Shown here: piece by piece, positions 8,690 through 15,266 of the stretch
Position numbering within the stretch: the first letter of the stretch is position 1
Layout: each line of letters starts with the position of its first letter
From: Gemmiger sp. An50
GTDB lineage: Bacteria > Bacillota > Clostridia > Oscillospirales > Ruminococcaceae
Length of the DNA stretch: 64,000 nt
Assembly: GCF_002161595.1 (NCBI RefSeq)
Contig: NZ_NFID01000002.1
Coordinates: 186,001 to 250,000, forward strand
Direction: 5' to 3'
Position numbers and translations under genes: made by a program
The notes under the pieces: generated by a model
Database searches by the model: none
Told to the model about the DNA's origin: nothing
What the model saw: the letters and a program-made list of their open reading frames with translations, nothing else

Positions 8690-8757
8690 GTTTATCCTTG
8701 TTGTGTACTTTCTGCCCTCCAATGAAATGTTAATTATTTGCTCGTTAAGCCAGTCAA

Positions 8758-8797
8758 ATAAGAGCGCAAGCAATCAACAGATTGCTTGCGCTCTTAT
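8758..8797 (-). terminator. Terminator of the 449-aa membrane protein gene
   Basis: Perfect 18-bp stem ATAAGAGCGCAAGCAATC with a 4-nt loop. On the - strand the stem ends in CTTATTT. Confidence 0.75.
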
Positions 8798-8831
8798 CAT
8801 ACAACGGTATTTTGTTTGTATCCACTCTCAA

Positions 8832-10181
8832 TTATTCATCATCATCCAACTCGCGGAGAGCTTCCTCATATTCTTTTCGATATTGGTCTTTCTTTTCATC
8901 CCGCAGGAACTCTCGGCGGCGGTAGGTGTCAGCATCTACGCCATCCACGGGGATGCGAGAGTCATGCCAATCACTATATACAGTGCCGTCCTGAGCGGAC
9001 GCGATAGCATTGAACCAGTCATCCACCTCTTTCGTTTTTGCCTCATACTGGTGCCGAAGCTTGGCTTCTTTCTCGGCTCGAATCTGACGCTTCGCCTCCT
9101 GGTACTCCGCCTCCAATTGCATCTCCTGCATTGCCTTTTCCGCCGCAGCCCGACGAGCAGGAGCAGCTTTTACCCAGGCATCATAATTTGCTTTTTCCTC
9201 CTGCCAGAGTTTCTCGTACTTAGCTTCCACATCAGGATTTTTTTCACTATCGGGAAGCCCTGCATACACCAGCCTGTGAAACTTCAGTGCCAAATACAAT
9301 GTAGTCATCCCATCGCGTTCCTCACTGTGTTTCTCGGCGATCTCCATCAGCCGATCTGCATCCCGCTTAGCCCTGTCATACTGCTGGTAATTCAACCAGA
9401 ATAGAATGATTTTCGAGTATATCGCTTCGACCTTCTGAATCCACAGGGACGCATAATTCCCGGCAAATTTTGCCACATCCATCCCTGCAGGCCGGTTTAT
9501 TTTCCACTTATCGGCTTTGAAATCCTCGTACATCAGATCGCCAACCCTCTCTTGGACAAGCCGAAGCGGGATACTGTTGTCCTCTTCCACCTTATCCAAT
9601 ATCTCAAAAGCTGTATCTAAGTCCAGCGGTACCCGGTACTTTTTGCCATCAGGCCCCACCGTCAAGAGCGCTTGTTTGATTTGATACCTGCGATCCTTGT
9701 AGCCCTTAGCAATCGCTCGTAAAACTTTCAAAAAACAGATTGCAAAAATAAGTGATGCTCCCACAAAGATGATAGCCTCAAGAGGGCTGCGCTGAAAAAG
9801 TAATCCCAGAGAAATAAAGGCATTTTCTGCTTCTTCCCCAAAGTCATAGTGACTCCGATTATATAAGGCAGTATAAGCCAAGTTATAGACAAACCCAAGG
9901 GTGTAGCCTACAAATCCCAGCAAAGTAGAAATCCATTTGAGTACCCGCTCTTTATGTGTATCCAACAGGAGGTACCATTCTTCATCTGCCATGACAACTT
10001 TAAAAACAATAGCAATCCATGATAAAAAACACCCAAAGAAACTCCACCACCGAGAACCCTGACCACCATTTCCAAGCCAAGTCAATACCCCTATCACTGC
10101 CAAAGCCACCAAAGTTAGGCCCCAACGAGAACTATCGAACTTCTCGCTATTCTTTTTTGCTAAAGGGAACACCTGATCCAT
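8832..10181 (-). CDS. Unrecognised membrane protein with C-terminal coiled coil (ICE-1 cargo)
   Basis: 449 aa. The start ATG at 10181 has GGAGG at 8 nt. Hydrophobic segments at about residues 20-38, 45-65, 83-105 and 138-160 predict four membrane spans. A cytoplasmic region follows, and from about 300 to the end there is a long, highly charged coiled coil (AEKAMQEMQLEAEYQEAKRQIRAEKEAKL) with a very acidic tail ending DDDE. It lies convergent with the 350-aa gene and divergent from an XRE regulator. I recognise no catalytic motif. The architecture (membrane anchor plus coiled coil, in an ICE cargo slot) would suit an anti-phage or exclusion function, but that is inference. Confidence 0.6.
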   Translation of the reverse strand: MDQVFPLAKKNSEKFDSSRWGLTLVALAVIGVLTWLGNGGQGSRWWSFFGCFLSWIAIVFKVVMADEEWYLLLDTHKERVLKWISTLLGFVGYTLGFVYNLAYTALYNRSHYDFGEEAENAFISLGLLFQRSPLEAIIFVGASLIFAICFLKVLRAIAKGYKDRRYQIKQALLTVGPDGKKYRVPLDLDTAFEILDKVEEDNSIPLRLVQERVGDLMYEDFKADKWKINRPAGMDVAKFAGNYASLWIQKVEAIYSKIILFWLNYQQYDRAKRDADRLMEIAEKHSEERDGMTTLYLALKFHRLVYAGLPDSEKNPDVEAKYEKLWQEEKANYDAWVKAAPARRAAAEKAMQEMQLEAEYQEAKRQIRAEKEAKLRHQYEAKTKEVDDWFNAIASAQDGTVYSDWHDSRIPVDGVDADTYRRREFLRDEKKDQYRKEYEEALRELDDDE

Positions 10182-10274
10182 TATTCCTTCCTCCTTCATT
10201 TTCTTTCTCAGCAAAACTCTTGCCGTTAAGAACTGGCTTACGGAAAAATATTATCCATTTTTATTTTTCACTTT

Positions 10275-10352
10275 ACCCTAAATTATAAAACATTATAAAG
10301 CTAAACACAAGTATCATGGAGTATTTTGCTTTTCAGTTCTGCAATTTAGGGT
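10275..10352. promoter_or_regulatory. Inverted repeat between divergent promoters
   Basis: ACCCTAAATT (10275-10284) and AATTTAGGGT (10343-10352) are exact reverse complements in the AT-rich 290-bp gap between the membrane-protein gene and the XRE gene. A plausible paired operator for the XRE protein. Confidence 0.45.
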
Positions 10353-10472
10353 CAAAAACATATTTATTACGATTATAACATATTTTAGTGGATTATTAAA
10401 GAGATATAAACGTATATTTTTGGAGCAATCGACCACAATTTTCCGATAGACTTTTCTTGGAGGTAGTGGCGT

Positions 10473-10793
10473 ATGGTTGATCCAAGTTTTGTGCGTAACC
10501 GCATCACACAGTTACGGTTAGAAAAGGGCGTATCAGAATATCAAATGAGCTATGATCTGGGCCACAGCAGAAGTTATGTGTATAACATTTCTTCCGGCAG
10601 ATCACTGCCGCCTATGACGGAATTTTTACAGATTTGCGATTACTTCGGTATCACGCCCGCCCAATTCTTTGACACTTCATCGAAAAACTCTGCATTGATT
10701 GAAACAACTATTGCTGAATTAAAGAAACTGAACGATGATGACATTATGTTGATTTTAGGTAATATCCGTCGTTTGGCGAAAGACAGCAAATAA
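10473..10793 (+). CDS. XRE-family helix-turn-helix regulator
   Basis: 106 aa. Residues 8-62 form a Cro/CI-type helix-turn-helix: RNRITQLRLEKGVSEYQMSYDLGHSRSYVYNISSG, followed by LPPMTEFLQICDYFGITPAQFF. The C-terminal 35 residues are a short helical dimerisation tail. GGAGG lies 9 nt before the ATG. It is divergent from the membrane-protein gene and may control both itself and that gene through the inverted repeat at 10275/10343. Confidence 0.85.
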   Translation: MVDPSFVRNRITQLRLEKGVSEYQMSYDLGHSRSYVYNISSGRSLPPMTEFLQICDYFGITPAQFFDTSSKNSALIETTIAELKKLNDDDIMLILGNIRRLAKDSK

Positions 10794-10907
10794 TCTATGG
10801 AGTTTATGCAATCAGCCAGTCGCCCAAAGCGGCTGGCAACTTTCTTTTCAACACTTTGAAAACCCGGTACTATGTTGCGGGTTGCACGTTTTGGCAAGCA
10901 ATTCGGG

Positions 10908-10923
10908 TGTGGCCACACTCCGA
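10908..10923. other. TGTGGCCACACTCCGA motif, candidate origin-of-transfer element
   Basis: This 16-mer lies in the 245-bp non-coding gap after the relaxase gene and recurs exactly at 43175-43190 in the non-coding region of the second mobilizable element. A 14-nt near-copy lies at 6865-6878 on the - strand. Position near mobilization genes suggests oriT, but no nic-site consensus was matched. The rest of 10797-11041 has no gene. Confidence 0.4.
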
Positions 10924-10983
10924 AATTTTCACAGGCCGCAGGCCCGTGAAAATGCTTGTTGGGGAGCTCCCCAAACCCGCTGG

Positions 10984-11008
10984 ACTTCGGGACAAATTGT
11001 CCCAAAGT
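10984..11008. repeat. Element palindrome copy 4 (centre 10996)
   Basis: CTTC-GGGACA-AAT-TGTCCC-AAAG, in the gap 34 bp beyond the relaxase stop codon. Confidence 0.92.
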
Positions 11009-11041
11009 CCCGGCGCAAGCGCCTGTTGGATGCGGCCCGGG

Positions 11042-12448
11042 CTAACGCTCCTGGGCCTTATTTTCCCGCCCGTCCGTATGGCCGAGCAGATAATCAATGT
11101 TTGCCTTGACCGCAACGGCCTGCCGCATATCCGCCTGGGCCTTGCGATATTCCGCATAAAGGGCCTTTTTCTTTTCGGAGAGCTCCCGGCGCTCCTTTTT
11201 CAGCGCGTCCATTTTCGGGAGCTTCGCCCCGCCTAAAAGATCATTCATGGCAGCTTTCGCCGCCCGGTATGCGGCCAGCTCCGCTTCATGCTGGGCCAAA
11301 TATTTTCTGCTGTACCGGGCCGCCTTATAGCCATCGAACACGGGCCGGGTTTTTGCAAAATCCACCGTAGCGCCCATGAGCTGTACTGTATGGGAGAGGG
11401 CCGCTTCGGTTTCCCGAAGCTCCCCAGCCAGGGCGTGAAAGCGATCCACCGCCGCCTCGGTACTGGCCGCCAGTTCCTCATAGTCTGTGAGCTTGTGCTC
11501 CTGGAGATATTGGAGCGCGGCGGCCATCTGTTTGAGGTTGTAAACTTTGGCCCACCGCGCATAGGCCGGGCTCTTGCCCTGTGCCATGCGCTCTTGAATG
11601 TCGATAATCAGATTGACACGCCGGGGCGGAGCCGGGCCGTCCTTCGGGATCTCCGGGATAGGACGCTCCCCGGCAATCACCGCCCGGATGTCATCGGGAT
11701 CAAAGCCTGGGCCCAGGACAGAAGCCCGCAGGCGGGTGTACTTATCCTGCCCAGGAGCCAGGAACGAGATCACGCCGCCCCGCCCATGCTTCACCGCAAA
11801 GCCGGACTCCTCCATAAGCCGCAGAAAGGCCGCAAAGTCGACAGGCTTTTTTCCCAGAGTCTCCACGATGGCCAGCCGCACCCGCTGTTGTGCGGTGGGC
11901 GGCTTTTCCCCGATCCACTGGCCATAATGGAGAAAGCGGCCCTTGCTGTGCTGTTTCGGATTTTGGATAACAGACAGCTCGTGCTCAATGCACACCCGGT
12001 CAGAGAGCCGCCGCAGAGCAAAGGATGAACCGATGAAGTTATGAAACTTCCGGGAGCAGTCCTGGGCCGTGGAATTAAAATAAATATGGTTATGCGGATG
12101 CCCCTTGTCAATATGGGTACAGACGAAAAACTGGTACTTGCCTTTTGTCCAGCGCATGGCTGTTTCATAGCCGATTTTGTTTGCCTCCTCCGGCGTGACC
12201 TCGCCAGGAGGGAACGCCTGCCGGATCTGAAAGAACAGGGCCCCGCGCTCCACGGCCCGGCCCGTTTCCGCCTGGTACTGGCTTTTCGTCAGAAGAAACT
12301 CAGCGGGGGCCGATGACGGATCGCAGAGGTAGGCAGACACAGCCCCTATCTTTTTCGGATTGAGCCCATAGGCAAACCGATCCTCCATCGTCTGGACAGC
12401 CGTTTTTCCAGCCGCTACCTTGTAGGGCCGGATGTAAGTTGTAGCGAT
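11042..12448 (-). CDS. Relaxase (Relaxase/mobilization nuclease domain), apparent ATC start
   Basis: The nuclease nicks at oriT and leads the transferred strand. The motif THIDKGHPHNHIYFNS carries the metal-binding histidines, and FAYGLNPKK has the probable nucleophilic tyrosine. The C-terminal half is a helical, coiled-coil accessory region. The first ATG (12388) would remove the conserved N-terminus ATTYIRPYKVAAGKTAVQT. That sequence begins with an ATC codon at 12448, 7 nt after AAAGGGGG. Relatives I recall begin with Met-Ala-Thr-Thr at this point, so the start seems to be ATC (468 aa). Neighbours MobC, VirB4 and VirD4 confirm the role. Confidence 0.88.
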   Translation of the reverse strand: MATTYIRPYKVAAGKTAVQTMEDRFAYGLNPKKIGAVSAYLCDPSSAPAEFLLTKSQYQAETGRAVERGALFFQIRQAFPPGEVTPEEANKIGYETAMRWTKGKYQFFVCTHIDKGHPHNHIYFNSTAQDCSRKFHNFIGSSFALRRLSDRVCIEHELSVIQNPKQHSKGRFLHYGQWIGEKPPTAQQRVRLAIVETLGKKPVDFAAFLRLMEESGFAVKHGRGGVISFLAPGQDKYTRLRASVLGPGFDPDDIRAVIAGERPIPEIPKDGPAPPRRVNLIIDIQERMAQGKSPAYARWAKVYNLKQMAAALQYLQEHKLTDYEELAASTEAAVDRFHALAGELRETEAALSHTVQLMGATVDFAKTRPVFDGYKAARYSRKYLAQHEAELAAYRAAKAAMNDLLGGAKLPKMDALKKERRELSEKKKALYAEYRKAQADMRQAVAVKANIDYLLGHTDGRENKAQER

Positions 12449-12503
12449 AGCCGCGCCCCCTTTCTGAAAAAATACGGCGGCTGGAGCACAGCCGCCGCAA
12501 AGG

Positions 12504-12528
12504 ACTTCGGGACAAATTGTCCCAAAGC
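12504..12528. repeat. Element palindrome copy 5 (centre 12516)
   Basis: CTTC-GGGACA-AAT-TGTCCC-AAAG, 2 bp from the end of the CD1845-like gene and upstream of the relaxase. Confidence 0.92.
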
Positions 12529-12529
12529 G

Positions 12530-12823
12530 TTATTCCGCAATAAAGGTCTTTAACGAGTAGGTAAGATCATCCAGCTTGCAGACCAGCCACTCGGCTGCGG
12601 CGGGCAGCCCGAAAGGAGAAAGCAGAAAAGCAAGCACCAGCCCGGTGATCCCCCATTGTGGATTGCTCTGAATGAACAGCTCGAACAGGCCGCACACCGC
12701 AAGGACAAGGGACAGGATGCCAAGCACCCAGGACGCGAGGGAAACGCTGAAATTGAGAACTGCGACAATCAGCGTAAGAGCCAGCACAGCAGGAGCCGCG
12801 ATGATTTTCAGAATGATCCGCAT
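12530..12823 (-). CDS. Small membrane protein of the mobilization region (CD1845-like)
   Basis: 97 aa, start ATG 12823 with GAGGAGG at 9 nt. Two strongly hydrophobic stretches (about residues 5-35 and 40-70: VLALTLIVAVLNFSVSLASWVLGILS and WGITGLVLAFLLSPFGLPAA) predict 2-3 membrane helices, then a short charged tail. It corresponds to the small CD1845-type protein placed between MobC and relaxase in clostridial ICEs. It has its own strong promoter with an internal palindrome. Exact function unknown. Confidence 0.68.
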   Translation of the reverse strand: MRIILKIIAAPAVLALTLIVAVLNFSVSLASWVLGILSLVLAVCGLFELFIQSNPQWGITGLVLAFLLSPFGLPAAAEWLVCKLDDLTYSLKTFIAE

Positions 12824-12870
12824 AGCTTGATACCTCCTCATTTTTGGTGACGGTTTATCCTTATATAATC

Positions 12871-12899
12871 ATTATACCTCTGTCCCGGAGGGACAACAA
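12871..12899 (-). promoter_or_regulatory. Promoter with operator palindrome in the spacer (mobilization genes)
   Basis: On the - strand: -35 TTGTTG (12894-12899), 17-bp spacer, -10 TATAAT (12871-12876). The spacer contains TGTCCC-TCC-GGGACA (12881-12895). Near-duplicate of the recombinase promoter at 6341-6369. It drives the CD1845-like gene and probably the relaxase. Confidence 0.75.
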
Positions 12900-12919
12900 G
12901 GATGCCTCCGGCTTTCAGC

Positions 12920-12944
12920 ACCTCGGGACAAAGTGTCCCGAAGT
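12920..12944. repeat. Element palindrome copy 6 (centre 12932)
   Basis: CCTC-GGGACA-AAG-TGTCCC-GAAG, about 20 bp outside the -35 box at 12894, the same relation to its promoter as copy 1 has to the recombinase promoter. Confidence 0.92.
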
Positions 12945-12984
12945 AGTGAAAGCCGGGGAACGGCAAAACCGCTCCCCGGCAGGA

Positions 12985-13332
12985 CTAACGCTCCACAATA
13001 GCAGACAGCTTTTTCAAAAGATCGGACAAGGGCCCCCACAGCTTTTCATAGTCCCGTTGCAGAGCTTTCATTTCCTCAGGATAGATCCCGCCGTAGGTGT
13101 TGGCCTGGATTGCCACTTGATTGAGATTGTTTGAGCACCGCCGCTGGAGCGACACCAGCTCCCGGACGGGCGAAAGGTCAACATGGAGCACATACCCATT
13201 CAGCGCCATTTTCCGCATATAGGCCCCCATGTTTCGGATGCCCGCCTCGGCCATGCGTTCCCGGATCAGCGCCTGCTCCTCCTCCGACACCATTACATGG
13301 AGATGGATCGGGCGGCGGCGTTTCTTTGTCAT
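12985..13332 (-). CDS. MobC-like relaxosome accessory protein
   Basis: 115 aa. N-terminal ribbon-helix-helix region (RRRPIHLHVMVSEEEQALIRERMAEAG) and the MobC block RRCSNNLNQVAIQANTYGG. MobC proteins bind oriT DNA, help melt it and position the relaxase. ATG 13332 follows GGGAGG at 4 nt. The upstream 54-aa gene overlaps its start by 4 nt. The relaxase lies one gene downstream, the usual order in Tn1549/CTn-type elements. Confidence 0.87.
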   Translation of the reverse strand: MTKKRRRPIHLHVMVSEEEQALIRERMAEAGIRNMGAYMRKMALNGYVLHVDLSPVRELVSLQRRCSNNLNQVAIQANTYGGIYPEEMKALQRDYEKLWGPLSDLLKKLSAIVER

Positions 13333-13493
13333 CGTTCCTCCCGTTCCAGACTTCGGCTGGCCCGGGGCGGCTCTTTTACCTTGTCTAACGGCTTTTTCCG
13401 CTCCCGGGGGCTTGCGGGGATCGGGGCATGAAATTCCCGGTAAAGCCGCATCGCCTCCTGGTCGGCAAGTTCCTGTATGCGTGTTTTTTCCAT
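13329..13493 (-). CDS. 54-aa hypothetical protein coupled to MobC
   Basis: Start ATG 13493, AAGGAGG at 8 nt. Sequence MEKTRIQELADQEAMRLYRE, then a basic, proline-rich tail. The stop overlaps the MobC start by 4 nt, so it is probably a small partner or translational leader of MobC. No family recognised. Confidence 0.6.
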   Translation of the reverse strand: MEKTRIQELADQEAMRLYREFHAPIPASPRERKKPLDKVKEPPRASRSLEREER

Positions 13494-13519
13494 GATCGGC
13501 ACCTCCTTAAAAAGCAGGC

Positions 13520-13544
13520 ACTTCGGGACAAATTGTCCCAAAGC
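13520..13544. repeat. Element palindrome copy 7 (centre 13532)
   Basis: CTTC-GGGACA-AAT-TGTCCC-AAAG, 27 bp upstream of the 54-aa gene start, in the 165-bp gap after the cysteine-rich gene. Confidence 0.92.
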
Positions 13545-13658
13545 GCCACAGCGTAAATGTTGACAGCATCCGGGCCGAAACAGGGCAGGCCATACTCTGA
13601 TACGGCCCGCCCCAAAACAGGCCCCGGAAAGCCTTGATACAAGCGGGTTTTAAGGGGC

Positions 13659-14027
13659 CTAATTGTCAACACCCCAGCCCCGCTTTTTCCGCATATATTC
13701 CCTCTGCTGGCGGCGGTGGGCTTTCTTTGCACAGACCGCCGAGCAGTACGCCTGCCGCCGATCCGGGGGAACGGGCCCGCCGCAGACCGGGCAGACCTTA
13801 AAATCCGGCCTGGGCCCCTCGGTCAAGAGGGCCGCCGCCAGCGCCGGATCAAGGGGCAGGACGGCCTCCCGGAAATAGCGGCAGTAAGCACCCGTCCAGC
13901 ATTTCCCCAGCATATAGCACTCACAGTCCAGCGGCAGGCACCCGCACTCCCGGTCATAGTTGGCGCACCACTTTACCACAAGGGCGCGGATGGCCGCTTT
14001 CTCCTCCCGGGTAAGTTCGCGGGGCAT
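13659..14027 (-). CDS. Cysteine-rich (VLP-type) mobile-element protein
   Basis: 122 aa with twelve cysteines in two groups: residues of about 20-50 (CANYDRECGCLPLDCECYMLGKC) and a C-terminal zinc-ribbon-like pair CPVCGG...CSAVCAKKAH followed by a basic tail RRQQREYMRKKRG. It matches the cysteine-rich VLP protein family that occurs beside conjugation genes in clostridial ICEs. Probably binds zinc and nucleic acid; function undefined. ATG follows GGGAGGTGAGG. Confidence 0.72.
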   Translation of the reverse strand: MPRELTREEKAAIRALVVKWCANYDRECGCLPLDCECYMLGKCWTGAYCRYFREAVLPLDPALAAALLTEGPRPDFKVCPVCGGPVPPDRRQAYCSAVCAKKAHRRQQREYMRKKRGWGVDN

Positions 14028-14031
14028 GGCC

Positions 14032-14208
14032 TCACCTCCCGCCAGCCGGGGCTTTCAAAAGTTCCCGGTAGCAGGACACACAGCCGATGCCCCGCCAGTA
14101 GGGACACCCGGAGCACCGGGAGCCCCTGGGCGGCTTCGGCGTGGCCGGAGCCTGGAGACGGGGCTTCTGCTTCATCATTGTTTCAAAGGGGCTGTTGGTA
14201 AATCTCAT
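14032..14208 (-). CDS. 58-aa protein with a four-cysteine cluster
   Basis: Encoded between the DUF4366 gene (4-nt ATGA overlap) and the cysteine-rich gene (stop 4 nt before that ATG), so it is part of the same translated series. It reads MRFTNSPFETMMKQKPRLQA, then a proline-rich part and CSGCPYWRGIGCVSCYRELL, a compact CxxC...CxxC element. Similar short proteins sit at this position in other clostridial ICEs. No function known. Confidence 0.65.
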   Translation of the reverse strand: MRFTNSPFETMMKQKPRLQAPATPKPPRGSRCSGCPYWRGIGCVSCYRELLKAPAGGR

Positions 14209-14996
14209 TTGTCAGCCTCCTCTCCGTCATCGTCCTCCTCGTCCCAGGGCGGGCCATCATCATCCTCGTCCCCGTAGGGTTCCCCGCCGTCATAGCCATC
14301 CAGCTCCCCGCCGTAGTCCTCCTCGGGTTCAGCGGCTTTTTCATGTTTCGGGCGGTAAATCTTAAAGTACCAGCCAGCCCCGCCGCCGATCACCGCCACG
14401 GCCAGCACCAGTAGAAGCATCCCCATATTGCCGCCCGTTTCCGGCTCGGCCTCCTCCGGGACGGGTTCCCCGGTTTCCTCCGTTTCCACGGGTTCCGGCT
14501 CAACGCCCGCGCACTCGGTCATATTGACAGCGCAGACCGGGCAATCCGTATTGACAGCCCCCGCCGCGCATTTTTCAGAGCAGGAGCAGGCGGCCTGTTC
14601 CACCCCGGCAGCCTCCGCCGCAGCCAGCAGATCGGCCTCGTCTGTCATGCTCAAAAAGTAGGTTTCATACTGCTCGCCTTCCTCGTCCACGGGCTTGTCA
14701 TAGTCAATGACAATGTAAAAGGTGTTCCCGCCCGCCGTCTGCACCGTGATAAACTGCTTGTTAGTGTGCTCGTCATAGAGCAGATCGCGGGTAACAAGGT
14801 TTCCCTCCTCCGAGAAGCCCTCGCCCGGTTCGATGGCGGGCTCCGGTTCCGGGGCCGTGGTTTCCTCGGTCATGGTGGGATCACCATAGTTTTCGCCCTC
14901 ACCGCCGTCTGCATAGGCAAAGGCCGGGACAGCCGAAAAGCCGCATAAAAGAACGGCGGCACAGAGCGCCGCCGTCAGAGACTTCCATCGTTTCAT
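14205..14996 (-). CDS. DUF4366-type membrane-anchored ICE protein
   Basis: 263 aa. N-terminal signal peptide (LTAALCAAVLLCGFSAVPAFA), an extracellular region with a beta-rich block (NKQFITVQTAGGNTFYIVIDYDKP), a cysteine pair region (CSCSEKCAAG...CPVCAVN), a Glu/Pro-rich spacer, a single transmembrane helix (MLLLVLAVAVIGGGAGWYF, about 195-215) and an acidic C-terminus. This is the DUF4366 plan in Tn1549/CTn-type elements. It is placed with the cell-wall hydrolase and so probably belongs to the extracellular part of the transfer channel. ATG 14996 is preferred over TTG 15002 on spacing to AAGGAGG. Confidence 0.8.
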   Translation of the reverse strand: MKRWKSLTAALCAAVLLCGFSAVPAFAYADGGEGENYGDPTMTEETTAPEPEPAIEPGEGFSEEGNLVTRDLLYDEHTNKQFITVQTAGGNTFYIVIDYDKPVDEEGEQYETYFLSMTDEADLLAAAEAAGVEQAACSCSEKCAAGAVNTDCPVCAVNMTECAGVEPEPVETEETGEPVPEEAEPETGGNMGMLLLVLAVAVIGGGAGWYFKIYRPKHEKAAEPEEDYGGELDGYDGGEPYGDEDDDGPPWDEEDDDGEEADK

Positions 14997-14998
14997 AT

Positions 14999-15253
14999 TC
15001 AATTTTCCTCCTTCCCGCCGGGTTCAGACTTCGGGACACTTTGTCCCAAAACCCCATCGCCCTTCAGCTTTTCAAACAGGAGCGGGAGCTCCGCAAGGGG
15101 GATGCTCATGCCCCGCACGATGTCCACGATCTCGCTGTTTTCCGCCTCCAGCTTTTTCTGCTCCAGTTCTTTCAGTCGGGCCTGTTGTTCACTGATTTTG
15201 GCCTTGACCTTATCAATCTCGGCCTGGATTTTCATGCTTTTTGCCGTTGCCAT
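14999..15253 (-). CDS. DUF4315-family coiled-coil protein
   Basis: 84 aa. A coiled coil covers residues 5-45 (KIQAEIDKVKAKISEQQARL), followed by the DUF4315 block IVRGMSIPLAELPLLFEKLK. The last residues (LGQSVPKSEPGG) are the translation of an element palindrome, so the C-terminal tail seems to have been rewritten by the repeat. Start ATG, GGAGG at 6 nt. Lies between the C40 peptidase and DUF4366, as in related ICEs. Confidence 0.8.
   Translation of the reverse strand: MATAKSMKIQAEIDKVKAKISEQQARLKELEQKKLEAENSEIVDIVRGMSIPLAELPLLFEKLKGDGVLGQSVPKSEPGGKEEN
15028..15052. repeat. Element palindrome copy 8 (centre 15040), in coding sequence
   Basis: CTTC-GGGACA-CTT-TGTCCC-AAAA. Translated as GQSVPKS at the extreme C-terminus of the DUF4315 protein. 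Confidence 0.92.
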
Positions 15254-15266
15254 AGATAACCTCCAA

